NCBI RefSeq assembly: GCF_935825525.1
Contig: NZ_CAKXZT010000124.1
Coordinates: forward strand, 124,001-188,000
Direction of reading: 5' to 3'
From: Mesorhizobium escarrei
GTDB taxonomy: Bacteria > Pseudomonadota > Alphaproteobacteria > Rhizobiales > Rhizobiaceae
DNA: 64,000 nt
Below, one piece after another: positions 8,911 to 17,632 of the stretch; position 1 is the stretch's first letter, and each line of letters starts with the position of its first letter. The notes under the pieces were generated by a model. It did no database searches and was not told the DNA's origin. It saw only the letters and a program-made list of their open reading frames with translations. The position numbers and the translations under genes were made by a program.

Positions 8911-10017
8911 TCAGCTGCCGACCTCGAAGAAGGGCGCGCCAAGCAGGTCGAGAACAACGTCGATGCCGAGGCCCGGCCCGTCCGGAATGCCCATTCGGCT
9001 TCCCGAAACCGGCGGCTTGTTGGATGCGGTGCGCACCGTCACCCATTCGTGGAAGGCAATGGCGTGCAGCCGGCGCTCCTCCGGCGTCGACAGCGACAGA
9101 TGCGCCATGGCTGATGTGTCGATCTCGGCGCCGCCGGTGTCCTCGACGGTGATCATGAAGCCCAGGTCGACGGCAAGATCGCGGATCTGCCGCGTCTTGC
9201 TCACGCCGCCGAGCCGCGAGATCTTCAGCGTCAGCCCGTCGGCCGCGCCCTTGCGGTGGATGTCGAGCATGTCGTCCAGCGAGGTGACGGATTCGTCGAG
9301 CACCATCGGCTTGTCGAGCGACCGGCGCACCGACATACATTCGTCGATCGTGGTGCAGGGCTGCTCGAACGTGTAGTCGATGGCGCGCGTCGCGTCAGCG
9401 AACTGGCGCGCCTGATAGGGCGTCCAGCCGGCATTGGCGTCGCAGAAGATCACCGTGCCCTTCGGCACCGAAGCGGCGACCGCGGTGACGCGCTCGATGT
9501 CGTCATGGACGTTGCCGCCGACCTTGACCTGCAGCCGGTGAAACCCGTCCTTGACGATGCGCTTGGCCAGTGCGGCCATCGCGTCGACCGTGCCATGGGT
9601 GACGACCTTGTAGAGCTCCGCCGTCTCGCTCTCGCGCCCGCCGAGCAGCGTGACCAACGGCACCTCGGCGGCGCGTGCCGCGAGATCCGAGCAGGCCATG
9701 TCGAGCGCCGACTTGATGTAGGGGTGGCCCTTGAACACCGTGTCCATCAGCCTGCCGAGACTGGCCAACGCGCGAGGATCGCGGCCGAGCAGATGCGGCG
9801 CAATTTCGATGACGCCGGCGCGAACGCCGGCCGCGAATGCCGGCGAGTAGAAATTGCCGAGCGGCGCCATCTCGCCCCATCCGGTCAGCCCGCTGTCGGA
9901 AGTGATGGCGACGATCACCGCGTCGAACGCGTCGGCGACACGCCCTTTCGACATACGGTAGGGCCCGTCCACGAAGGGTTGCACGACATGGTAGGCCTTG
10001 ATGGTTTTGATCTGCAC
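8911..10017 (-). CDS. Mandelate racemase/muconate lactonizing enzyme family protein
   Basis: Starting from a GTG at 10017 (preceded by AAAGGACAGAGAAC) the product is 368 residues, the normal length of enolase-superfamily enzymes. It has the capping-domain start (PYRMSKGRVADAF, then GLTGWGE), LQVKVG with catalytic lysine, the metal ligand region FCDANAGWT, FEQPC and VLDES, and KISRLGG with the second lysine. These enzymes abstract the alpha-proton of a carboxylate to racemise or dehydrate it. The sequence resembles the group that includes cis-3-hydroxyproline dehydratase and hydroxyproline-betaine epimerase, but this assignment is tentative. It follows the GntR gene in the same direction. Confidence 0.85.
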   Translation of the reverse strand: MQIKTIKAYHVVQPFVDGPYRMSKGRVADAFDAVIVAITSDSGLTGWGEMAPLGNFYSPAFAAGVRAGVIEIAPHLLGRDPRALASLGRLMDTVFKGHPYIKSALDMACSDLAARAAEVPLVTLLGGRESETAELYKVVTHGTVDAMAALAKRIVKDGFHRLQVKVGGNVHDDIERVTAVAASVPKGTVIFCDANAGWTPYQARQFADATRAIDYTFEQPCTTIDECMSVRRSLDKPMVLDESVTSLDDMLDIHRKGAADGLTLKISRLGGVSKTRQIRDLAVDLGFMITVEDTGGAEIDTSAMAHLSLSTPEERRLHAIAFHEWVTVRTASNKPPVSGSRMGIPDGPGLGIDVVLDLLGAPFFEVGS

Positions 10018-10078
10018 GTTCTCTGTCCTTTGTCTGTGATGTCGCGACGAAGCCGGCAACCGGCAGCGGCCGCCGGGG

Positions 10079-10816
10079 TCAGCTGCCGTCTGGTCGGTTG
10101 CGCGTCGGGCCAGCGCGGTCGGCCCTGGCGCCCTTGGAGTCGCGCTGTTCGAGGCTGCGCGCATAGGCGAACAGTTCTTCGAAATCGAGGTCGATATGCT
10201 CGCGGGCGTGGCGCTGGGCTGCGCCCATGTCGGCGCCCTTCAGCAGTTGCGCATAGGTCTCGTGGATGTCTTCGGCAGGCACCGGCTCTTTGCGCGCCCG
10301 CTGGTGGAGGGCAAAATACATCTGCAACCGGCTGGTCAGCCGCTGCCAGGTCTCGAGCAGAACCGAATTGTCGGCCCACTCATGGATCAGCCCATGCAGT
10401 TGCAGGGCCGTTTCGATCTGTCTTGTGGTGTCGCGGTCGCGCGTCGCCTGCTTTACCGCCTCGTGGCGCCGGTCGAGCTCGTCGAAGAAGCGCTGGTCGC
10501 GCAACGGCCAGGTCAATTCGATGGCGAACTCATCCAGCACCTTGTTAAGCGAATAGGCGTCGTCGATATCCTTGGCGGTTACGTCGATGACGAAAGTTCC
10601 GGCGTAGGGAATGCTGGTCAGGATGCCTTCCTGCACCAGTTCGCGCATCGCCTCGCGCAGCGGCGCGCGACTCACCTGCATCTGCTCGGCAATCCTCAGT
10701 TCGTTGAGCTTCTGTCCGGGTTCCAGCTGGCCAGTCAGGATCGCGCGCCTGAGCAGCGCCGCGATCTCGGCGCGCCTTGTCGTATCCGCGATCGGAGGAA
10801 AATCCAGCTTTCCCAT
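10079..10816 (-). CDS. GntR-family (FadR/VanR subfamily) transcriptional regulator
   Basis: The 245-residue protein has a winged helix N-terminus (ALLRRAILTGQLEPGQKLNE, QMQVSRAPLREAMRELVQEG) and an all-helical FCD ligand domain with conserved Asp/His-type positions. Such regulators usually bind carboxylic-acid effectors and repress the adjacent operon. The ATG at 10816 is chosen because GGAG lies 7 bases upstream; a start at 10831 would add five residues. It is 62 bp upstream of the enolase-superfamily gene and probably co-transcribed with it. A perfect palindrome 35 bp upstream is its likely operator. Confidence 0.9.
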   Translation of the reverse strand: MGKLDFPPIADTTRRAEIAALLRRAILTGQLEPGQKLNELRIAEQMQVSRAPLREAMRELVQEGILTSIPYAGTFVIDVTAKDIDDAYSLNKVLDEFAIELTWPLRDQRFFDELDRRHEAVKQATRDRDTTRQIETALQLHGLIHEWADNSVLLETWQRLTSRLQMYFALHQRARKEPVPAEDIHETYAQLLKGADMGAAQRHAREHIDLDFEELFAYARSLEQRDSKGARADRAGPTRNRPDGS

Positions 10817-10850
10817 TCGGTCACTCCACAAAAACCGAAATCAAGAAAAC

Positions 10851-10866
10851 AGATTGTCGACAATCT
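10851..10866. promoter_or_regulatory. Perfect 16-bp palindrome, likely GntR operator
   Basis: AGATTGTCGACAATCT is a perfect inverted repeat located 35 bp upstream of the GntR start at 10816. FadR/VanR-type GntR proteins recognise short palindromes of this kind (TTGT-N2-ACAA core). Autoregulation and control of the downstream enolase-superfamily enzyme are inferred. Confidence 0.6.
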
Positions 10867-10925
10867 AACAAGAGGCTTGCTTCTGGCTTTCCCCGATTCC
10901 GGCTAGAATGCCGGCGCCTTCGGCC

Positions 10926-11714
10926 TCAGGCGGCCCGGCCGTAGAAGCCGATGCGCTCCTCGTCGCTGAACATCACGCCCGACTTTTCGTAGTAGGAGAA
11001 CACCGCGATGATGCGCTCGCGTTCGCCTTCGACAGTGGTGACGCGATGCGCGGTGTTCTTGCCGCGGAAGACGTTGAGCGTGCCCGGCTTCATGCGCAGT
11101 ATCCTTGCCTTGGGATCGCGGCCATCGAGCAGCCTGGCGACGCCGTCGTAATTCGGATTGTCGTCCGACCGGAGATCGGTGCGGTATTCGAAATCTCCGC
11201 CGCGCTCGGACGCCTGCAGCAGCAGCGTGGTTGTGAATTCCGAGCGGTCGAAATGCCAGTTCAGCGCCTCGCCGGCGCGATAGGCCATAACATTGGTGCG
11301 CGCCAGCGGGTCCTGCATGACATGCAACTTCGTCTTGCCCATCGCCGCCGCCAGGAAGCACAGCAGCGGTTCGTATTCGTAGATGGCGAGCACGAGGCTA
11401 TCAGGAATCTGGTCGGCGCAGACCGTATGGCTGATGGTCTCGACCTTGCGCAGCGCCGGATGGTTGGGAGCGAGGTCCGGGATATCAGGCTTGAAGTAGA
11501 TGTTGTGCATCCGCTTGTGCATGTGCGACCGCGTCGCCATGACGGGCTCGATTTCCCGCACCGCCCGCTCGGCTACGCCGGGCCGCAAAAAACCTCCGAG
11601 ATTGAACATGCCGTCGGCTTCCAGCGCCGCAATCGAGCGCTCCACAAGGCGCTTCCACTCAGCGCTGCCTTCACGGTCGAGCGGGTACCGGTCCAGATCG
11701 AGAATGTCTTTCAT
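10926..11714 (-). CDS. Fe(II)/2-oxoglutarate oxygenase of the BesD/HalD-like family (hydroxylase-type active site)
   Basis: The 262-residue protein carries a complete facial triad: H154-x-D156 (in NWHFDRSEF) and H223 (in KNTAHRV), with nearby arginines (231-234) suited to 2-oxoglutarate. Flanking blocks such as NVMAYRAGEALNWHFD, TTTLLLQ, GGDFEY and PGTLNVFRGKN resemble the BesD amino-acid halogenase family and its hydroxylase relatives. Halogenases replace the Asp by Gly; here Asp is present, so hydroxylation of a free amino acid or similar small molecule is expected. It is encoded upstream of the GntR and enolase-superfamily genes, 110 bp from the GntR start, and may feed them a hydroxylated substrate. 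Confidence 0.82.
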   Translation of the reverse strand: MKDILDLDRYPLDREGSAEWKRLVERSIAALEADGMFNLGGFLRPGVAERAVREIEPVMATRSHMHKRMHNIYFKPDIPDLAPNHPALRKVETISHTVCADQIPDSLVLAIYEYEPLLCFLAAAMGKTKLHVMQDPLARTNVMAYRAGEALNWHFDRSEFTTTLLLQASERGGDFEYRTDLRSDDNPNYDGVARLLDGRDPKARILRMKPGTLNVFRGKNTAHRVTTVEGERERIIAVFSYYEKSGVMFSDEERIGFYGRAA

Positions 11715-11835
11715 CGTCTCGTGCTCCAGGGTTTCGACACAGAAGACGGCAAAAAAATCTTTCTCTCAACGCTGAAAATTATTGGGCTTCCACACGAAAA
11801 ACTTATGAAAGGCTCGCCTTGTCGAACTGCTCAGC

Positions 11836-11867
11836 AAAACGGCGCCCTCGGCATAGCCGGGGGCGCC
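11836..11867 (-). terminator. Rho-independent terminator of the RND efflux operon
   Basis: Read on the minus strand, a strong hairpin (GGCGCCC arm with an inner CGGC/GCCG stem) is followed by GTTTT. It lies 25 bp after the stop of the membrane-fusion gene, so it ends the efflux operon transcript. Confidence 0.6.
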
Positions 11868-11891
11868 GCTGGACCGGGCCTGATGGGGGTA

Positions 11892-13061
11892 TCAGGTGGC
11901 CGGTTTCTGTGGCAGCGGCGAGACAGGCATTCCCGGGCCGATCTTCTGCAGATTGCCTGTTATCACCTGGTCGCCTTCCGCTACGCCGCTCGAGATGGCC
12001 ACCAGATCGCCGTTGGTCGGCCCCAGCGAAACAATACGCTGGTCGACAGTGTTGTCCTTGCCGACGACGTAGAGATACTTGCCGAGCTGGCTCGATCCCA
12101 ACGCCGTCTGCGGCACCATCAGTGCATCCGGCTGCTGCTTGATGTGCAGCCTCACGCGAACATATTGGCCCGGCAGCAGCGTGAACTTGGCGTTGCCGAT
12201 CGTCGCGCGTGCAGTGATGGTGCCGGTCGAACGATCGACCGTGTTGTCGATGAAGGTGAGCTGGCCTCTCTGGCGCGGTTCCGTATCGCCGGGAAGCAGG
12301 ACGTCGACATCGATTGGCCCCGCCGCGCGGGCTTCCTCGATCTGTGCCAGATCCGTTTCACTCGGATTGAAGGTGACATAGATCGGGTCGAGCTGCACCA
12401 GCGTGTTGAGCACCGTGCCGGCGACGCTGACCAGCGTTCCGACCGAGGCCTGGTTGCGGCCGACGCGCCCGGCGAACGGCGCCTTTATTTCCGAATAGCT
12501 CAGATTGAGCTCCGCGGTCCGCACAGCCGCCTGGTTCACCGCGAGCGAGGCCTGGGCCTCGCGCAAGCTGCTGGTGCGCTGGTCGAAGACATCCTTGGCG
12601 AGGTATCCGCTCTTGGCGAGCTCGGTGCCGCGACCAAGGCTGGAACGCGCATAGTCGAGCGTTGCTTCGTCGCGCTGGACCTGAGCCTTCGCCTGCTCGA
12701 GGGCAGCCTGGAAATCCTCTGGAGCGATCTTGTAGAGAAGGTCGCCCTTCTTGACATCGCTGCCGTCGGGCGCGACCTGCTCCTGCAGATAACCCGGCAC
12801 GCGCGATTGCAGCGTGATGCTGCGGATCGGCTCGGTGCGGGCGGCATAGTCGAGATAGATCGGGATCGTCTTCTTGACGACGCTCACCACCGGCACCGGC
12901 ATGACGAATGCTGCGGGCTCGGGCGCTGCGGGCTCGGGCGTTGCCGCCCCTGCCGTACCGGCATTGAGGCCGAAATCGCCCATATTAAGCAAGTGAACGC
13001 TGGCCACCGAGACCGCCCCAACGGCGACGGCCGCTCCCAACGCAATTTTCCATTTACGCAT
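11892..13061 (-). CDS. RND efflux periplasmic adaptor (membrane fusion protein)
   Basis: The product is 389 residues with an N-terminal membrane anchor/signal (IALGAAVAVGAVSVASV) and a low-complexity PEPAAPEPAA stretch. These are followed by the barrel-sandwich hybrid, the alpha-helical hairpin and beta-barrel domains typical of AcrA/MexE proteins (LQSRVPGYLQEQVAPDGSDVKKGDLLYKI; IKAPFAGRVGRNQASVGTLV). It bridges the inner-membrane pump at 13078-16254 to an outer-membrane channel, which is not encoded here. The ATG at 13061 is supported by GGAG eight bases upstream. Only 16 bp separate it from the pump stop codon. Confidence 0.93.
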   Translation of the reverse strand: MRKWKIALGAAVAVGAVSVASVHLLNMGDFGLNAGTAGAATPEPAAPEPAAFVMPVPVVSVVKKTIPIYLDYAARTEPIRSITLQSRVPGYLQEQVAPDGSDVKKGDLLYKIAPEDFQAALEQAKAQVQRDEATLDYARSSLGRGTELAKSGYLAKDVFDQRTSSLREAQASLAVNQAAVRTAELNLSYSEIKAPFAGRVGRNQASVGTLVSVAGTVLNTLVQLDPIYVTFNPSETDLAQIEEARAAGPIDVDVLLPGDTEPRQRGQLTFIDNTVDRSTGTITARATIGNAKFTLLPGQYVRVRLHIKQQPDALMVPQTALGSSQLGKYLYVVGKDNTVDQRIVSLGPTNGDLVAISSGVAEGDQVITGNLQKIGPGMPVSPLPQKPAT

Positions 13062-13077
13062 GATCAATTCTCCAGTC

Positions 13078-16000
13078 CTATTCAGCCGCTTCGGCCAATC
13101 GCGCGAAAGCGGGTTCGGCAGTTGGTTCAGTCGGTTCGGCGACAGGCTCGCTCTTGCTGTCGCGCTCGCGCAGTTGCTCGATCACCGCATAGAAGACCGG
13201 CACGAACACCAGCGACAGGATCGTCGCTGCGACCATGCCGCCAAAGACGGTGGTGCCGATCGACTGGCGGCTCGCTGCACCGGCACCTGTGGAGAACATC
13301 AGCGGCAGCACACCGAGGATGAACGCGAAGGCGGTCATCAGGATGGGCCGCAGCCGCAGGCGCGCCGCTTCCATTGCGGCGTCGACGATGCTGAGACCTT
13401 CCTCGCGCCGGCGCCGGGCAAACTCCACGATCAGAATGGCGTTCTTCGCCGCCAGCCCGATCAGCATGACGAAGCCTATCTGCGAATAGACGTCGATCTG
13501 CATGCCGCGCATCAACAAGGCGACAAAGGCGCCGAACAGGGCAAGCGGCACCGCGAGCAGGACCATGAACGGCATGGCCCAGCTCTCATATTGGGCGGCA
13601 AGGATCAGGAAGACGAAGACCATGGCGAGACCGAAGACGATCGAGGCGATCGATCCGGCCTTGAGCTCCTGATAGGTGATGCCCGTCCATTCGTAGCCGA
13701 AATCCTTCGGCAGCGCCGTGGCGGCAGCGCGTTCCATCGCAGCGACCGCCTGGCCCGAGGAGAAGCCGGGTGCGGCACCGCCATTGATCAAGGCCGACGC
13801 ATTGTTGTTGTAATGCGGGACGGTTTCCGGGCCGACGATAGGCACCAGCTTGCCGAGCGTGCTCAACGGCACCATGCCGCCGGAGGCATTGCGCACATAG
13901 AGCCGCGAAATGTCGGCGGCACCCGCACGCGCATCCTTGTCGGCCTGGATCGTCACCCGGAAGGTGCGGCCGAACAGGTTGAAGTCGTTCACATAGAGCG
14001 AGCCGAGATAGATCTGCAGCGTGTTGAACACGTCAGGCAGGCTGAGACCGAGCAGCTTCGCCTTGTTGCGGTCGAGGTCGTAGTTGAACTGCGGCGTCGA
14101 GGTCGAGAACGATGAGAACAATTGCTGCGGGTTGAGTTCGGGCTGTTTGCGCGCTTCGGCGAGCACCGCCTGCGTCGCGTCGTTGAGCGCAATGCTGCCG
14201 CGACCGGTCAGATCCTGCACCTGAAATTCGAAGCCGCCGGTCGTGCCGATGCCCGGGATCGAAGGCGGATCGAAACTCAGCGCGAAGGCCTCGGGGATTT
14301 CCATGAGCTTCGAGCGCACGTCGGCGACGAGCTTCGAGGCGCTCTGGTCAGGGCCACGTTGGTCCCATGGCTTGAGGATGGCAAATTCCACCGCCGAGTT
14401 CGACTGGGCGGCATTGGTGAGGAAGTTCAAGCCGCTGATCGAGCCGACGATATCGACGCCGGGCGTGTTCTGCAGGACATCGCGTACCTTCCGCGCCACT
14501 GCGTCGGTGCGCTCCAGCGACGCGCCATCCGGCAACTGGATGACCACGAAGAAATAGCCCTGGTCCTCGACCGGAAGGAAGGTCGAGGGCAGGCGCTGCC
14601 AGACGAAATAGGTCGCGACAAGTCCGGCCGCGAACAGCCCGAGCATGATCCAGCGCAGGCGGATGAGGATGCGCACACCATTGGCATAGGCATGCGATAT
14701 CCGGTCGAAGCCGGTGTTGAACCAGCGGAACGGCGCGAACTGCGTTGCCGGGCGGTGGCGCAGGAAGGCGGCGCTGAGCGCCGGGGTGAGCGTCAGCGAG
14801 ACGAAGGCTGAGATGCCGAAGGAGATCGCCACCGTCAGCGCAAACTGGTTGTAGAGCCGGCCGGAAACGCCGGGTATGAAGGCGACCGGCACGAACACGG
14901 CCATCAGCACGGCGGTCGTGGCGATGATCGGGCCGGTGACCTCGGCCATCGCCGCGCGCGTGGCAGCCAGCGGTTTGAGGCCGGCCTCCAACTGGCGTTC
15001 GACATTCTCGACGACGACGATCGCGTCATCGACGACGAGGCCGATCGCCAGCACCATGCCGAGCAGGCTGAGCATGTTCAGCGAGAAGCCGAACATGTAC
15101 ATTACGACGAGGGTGGCCACCAGCGACACGGGAATCGCAATCGTCGGGATGATTGTGGTGCGCCAGCTCTGCAGGAAGATGAACACCACTGCGACAACCA
15201 GGATCAGCGCCTCGCCGAGCGTGACCAGCACGTCGTGCATCGACGCCGAAACGAAACGTGTCGTATCGTAGTGCATAGCGTAGCTAACGCCCTTGGGGAA
15301 GCGAGCCGACAGTTCCTGCATCTTGTCCTTGACGCGCTGCTGCAGATCGAGGGCGTTCGAGCCCGGCATCTGGTAGACCGCGAGCACCACGGTCGGGTCC
15401 TCGCCGAAGAACGCCGACGACGAATATTGCAGGGCCCCGAGTTCGATGCGCGCGACGTCGCGCAACCGCACCAGCGAACCGTTCGCGGCATCGGCGCGCA
15501 CGATGATATCGCCGAATTCCTTGGGATCGCTCAGTCGGCCGACGGCATTGACCTGCATTTCGAAAGCGGTGCCGGCCGGCGCCGGGGACTGCCCGATCTT
15601 GCCGGCCGCGACCTGGACATTCTGCTCGGCGATGGCGTTTTGGACATCGACGGCGGTGATGCCGAGATTGGCGAGCTTGTCGGGATCGAGCCACACGCGC
15701 ATCGAATAGCGCCGCTCCCCGAAGATCTGCACGTCGCCGACGCCGGGCAGGCGCTTCAGCGGGTCGACCACCTGCAGGTAGGCGAGGTTGCTGAGCGCGA
15801 CCGGATCGACAGAGCCGTCGGGCGAGGTGAGATTGACGATCAGGACGAAGTTCGGGTTCTGCTTCTTGATCGTCACGCCGCCCTGGTTGACGATGGCAGG
15901 CAGCGAGGACGCCGCCTGCGACACGCGGTTCTGGACGTCGACGGCGGCGGTGCTCAGGGGGTAGCCGACTTCGAAGGTGACGGTGATCGTCGAGGAGCCG

Positions 16001-16254
16001 TCATTGGAGCTCGACGACGACATGTAGGTCATGCCTTGAACGCCGTTGATCTGCTGTTCGAGCGGCGTCGTGACGGTGTCGGCCACGACCTGCGCACTGG
16101 CGCCCGGATAGTTGGCGCTGACCACGACCTGAGGTGGCGTGATGTCGGGAAACTGCGAGACAGGCAGCAGGAAATAGCAGATCGTCCCGGCGAGCACCAT
16201 GATGACGGCGATCGACGACGCGAAGATCGGACGGTGGATGAAGAAATTTACCAT
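13078..16254 (-). CDS. RND multidrug efflux permease (HAE1 family, AcrB/MexF-like)
   Basis: From ATG 16254 the protein has 1058 residues, the usual size of HAE1 pumps, beginning MVNFFIHRPIFASSIAVIM. It has two sets of six membrane helices, large periplasmic loops and the proton-relay Asp pair in TM4 (GLVVDDAIVVVENV). It should export hydrophobic drugs or plant compounds by proton antiport. Its start overlaps the stop of the 85-residue ORF upstream by 7 bp (ATGGTAA), implying translational coupling. The operon is divergent from a TetR regulator, which probably represses it. Confidence 0.94.
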   Translation of the reverse strand: MVNFFIHRPIFASSIAVIMVLAGTICYFLLPVSQFPDITPPQVVVSANYPGASAQVVADTVTTPLEQQINGVQGMTYMSSSSSNDGSSTITVTFEVGYPLSTAAVDVQNRVSQAASSLPAIVNQGGVTIKKQNPNFVLIVNLTSPDGSVDPVALSNLAYLQVVDPLKRLPGVGDVQIFGERRYSMRVWLDPDKLANLGITAVDVQNAIAEQNVQVAAGKIGQSPAPAGTAFEMQVNAVGRLSDPKEFGDIIVRADAANGSLVRLRDVARIELGALQYSSSAFFGEDPTVVLAVYQMPGSNALDLQQRVKDKMQELSARFPKGVSYAMHYDTTRFVSASMHDVLVTLGEALILVVAVVFIFLQSWRTTIIPTIAIPVSLVATLVVMYMFGFSLNMLSLLGMVLAIGLVVDDAIVVVENVERQLEAGLKPLAATRAAMAEVTGPIIATTAVLMAVFVPVAFIPGVSGRLYNQFALTVAISFGISAFVSLTLTPALSAAFLRHRPATQFAPFRWFNTGFDRISHAYANGVRILIRLRWIMLGLFAAGLVATYFVWQRLPSTFLPVEDQGYFFVVIQLPDGASLERTDAVARKVRDVLQNTPGVDIVGSISGLNFLTNAAQSNSAVEFAILKPWDQRGPDQSASKLVADVRSKLMEIPEAFALSFDPPSIPGIGTTGGFEFQVQDLTGRGSIALNDATQAVLAEARKQPELNPQQLFSSFSTSTPQFNYDLDRNKAKLLGLSLPDVFNTLQIYLGSLYVNDFNLFGRTFRVTIQADKDARAGAADISRLYVRNASGGMVPLSTLGKLVPIVGPETVPHYNNNASALINGGAAPGFSSGQAVAAMERAAATALPKDFGYEWTGITYQELKAGSIASIVFGLAMVFVFLILAAQYESWAMPFMVLLAVPLALFGAFVALLMRGMQIDVYSQIGFVMLIGLAAKNAILIVEFARRRREEGLSIVDAAMEAARLRLRPILMTAFAFILGVLPLMFSTGAGAASRQSIGTTVFGGMVAATILSLVFVPVFYAVIEQLRERDSKSEPVAEPTEPTAEPAFARLAEAAE

Positions 16255-16505
16255 GACACGCACCCCTCGCCCGATGCTCTCGCCTGGCCAAAGGCCTTGG
16301 CGACTCTCGACAGCCGCCGGCTGCGGCTTTGCCTGGGATCTTCCAGGAAACGAGGCGGCGCCTTGCGACCGCGGTCCTGCGCATCCGCAAGGGCACGCAG
16401 CATCGTCTCGAAAGCGTGCGGGTCGACACGGTCGGCTTTCATCAGCATCCGGATCATCGGATCCTTCACGACTTCGTCGACCGTCAAATCTTTGCGCTGC
16501 GACAT
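16248..16505 (-). CDS. Small conserved-looking protein translationally coupled to the RND pump
   Basis: An 85-residue ORF starts at ATG 16505 with an excellent ribosome binding site (AGGAG, eight bases upstream) and ends inside the start of the pump gene. The product begins MSQRKDLTVDEVVKDPMI and is rich in charged residues with no membrane segment. The first 50 residues look helical and the tail is arginine-rich (RQSRSRRLSRVAK). It has no recognised domain. It may act only as a leader setting pump translation, or as a small regulatory partner. The ribosome site and coupling make it a real gene rather than a 5' extension of the pump. Confidence 0.65.
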   Translation of the reverse strand: MSQRKDLTVDEVVKDPMIRMLMKADRVDPHAFETMLRALADAQDRGRKAPPRFLEDPRQSRSRRLSRVAKAFGQARASGEGCVSW

Positions 16506-16660
16506 CGTAGCGGCTCCTGGCTTGGCGATCTGCGGCGTACGCCGCAGATCGGGTGGTCTTCCTGTTCGCGGCCAAAGTCGCTTGGGGCGCAGTTTGATGC
16601 CTGGGCCGATTCGGCGGAGGCTGTTCACAGGCGCCTGCGAGATTGACACGAGGCAATGGG

Positions 16661-16706
16661 GGTGTTACCAGTAAGTAACATCTAGAAGTTACAGACCGGT
16701 AACACC
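16661..16706. promoter_or_regulatory. Tandem TetR operators between efflux operon and regulator
   Basis: Two perfect GTTAC-N6-GTAAC inverted repeats occur at 16664-16679 and 16688-16703, starting 24 bp apart. They are nested in a larger palindrome (GGTGTTACC at 16661-16669, GGTAACACC at 16698-16706). They sit midway between the divergent starts at 16505 and 16765. This is the expected site for the TetR protein to repress both itself and the pump. Confidence 0.75.
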
Positions 16707-16764
16707 CTAGTCAAGAGGTGTACCGAGGGATTTTTCGGAAACCCCGGAAACCAAGGAGATTTTG

Positions 16765-17346
16765 ATGGAAGACGGCACTGCGGAGCGCATCCGCCCCCGG
16801 GATCGCATCCTGGAGACGGCACGGGATATGTTCCACAAGCATGGCATCAAGGGCGTCGGTGTCGACGCGATCACTGAGGCCGCCGGTACCAACAAGATGA
16901 CGCTCTACCGTCATTTCGAGTCGAAGGACGATCTGGTCATCGAGTGCCTGCGGGCGACCGCATGCAGCGCCAATGCGATGTGGCAAAAGTTCGAGGCCGA
17001 GCATCCGGGCGACAAGCTTGCGCAACTGCACGCCTGGGTCCGGATGGCAGCCGATTGCCTGATGATGGACGGCCGCGGTTGCGACATGGCCAACGCCGCC
17101 ATCGAGTTGAGCGAGACCGACCATCCGGCCCGTCGGGTAATCAAGGAACTCAAGCAGGCTCAGCGCGACCGTCTCGTCGGCCTGTGTCGGGATGCCGGCA
17201 TCGGCCAGGCAGAGCTTCTTGCCGATACATTGTCGCTGCTGCTTGAAGGCGCCCGTGTCAGCCTGCAAAGCGTCGGCGCCGAAGGCCCCAGCGCGCAATT
17301 CGTTCGCATGGCGGAAGGCCTGATCACCTCGTTCAAGGCCAGATAG
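16765..17346 (+). CDS. TetR-family transcriptional regulator
   Basis: The 193-residue protein has a classic N-terminal TetR helix-turn-helix (RILETARDMFHKHGIKGVGVDAITEAAGTNKMTLYRHFESKDDLV) broken here into its helices: RILETARDMF, GVDAITEAAG and TLYRHFESK. The C-terminal helical domain (residues about 60-193) would bind the inducer. AAGGAGAT lies six bases before the ATG at 16765. It faces the RND efflux operon across a 259-bp region with two operators, so it very likely represses that pump and is released by pump substrates. Confidence 0.92.
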   Translation: MEDGTAERIRPRDRILETARDMFHKHGIKGVGVDAITEAAGTNKMTLYRHFESKDDLVIECLRATACSANAMWQKFEAEHPGDKLAQLHAWVRMAADCLMMDGRGCDMANAAIELSETDHPARRVIKELKQAQRDRLVGLCRDAGIGQAELLADTLSLLLEGARVSLQSVGAEGPSAQFVRMAEGLITSFKAR

Positions 17347-17632
17347 TCTCGCCAGCGGCGAAACGATCGGTAGCGTGTTCATTGCGCGCCGCGCCGCCGT
17401 GCCGTCATCGCGCTTCTCCTTCGCGGTCTGTCGCCGCACCATTGCTACCTGTTGCTTGTTGGTGAGGCAGGATAGGACCGACAACGAAATGCTGAGAGTG
17501 ACAAGTGTGACGGGATTCGGGAGGATCCGCTGATCGCAGCTGCAACATGCGCTACCGCTTCGCACCTTTGCGGGCAAATGTGCTGTCGGCATCAACCCTG
17601 GTGACAGCCGCCGCGCTCATCCGGAGCCGGAA

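Noticed and set aside
10908..13322. 804-codon plus-strand ORF antisense to the oxygenase and efflux adaptor genes
   Set aside because: It is a shadow of high-GC coding on the minus strand. Its translation has no domain, is rich in Arg/His/Asp, and no ribosome site precedes it.
16255..16656. 134-residue N-terminal extension of the RND permease
   Set aside because: The conserved family start MVNFFIHRP is at 16254 and the upstream stretch encodes the separate 85-residue ORF in another frame.
16711..17595. 294-codon minus-strand ORF covering the TetR gene
   Set aside because: It lies antisense to a clear TetR gene and crosses the operator region, with no recognisable domain.
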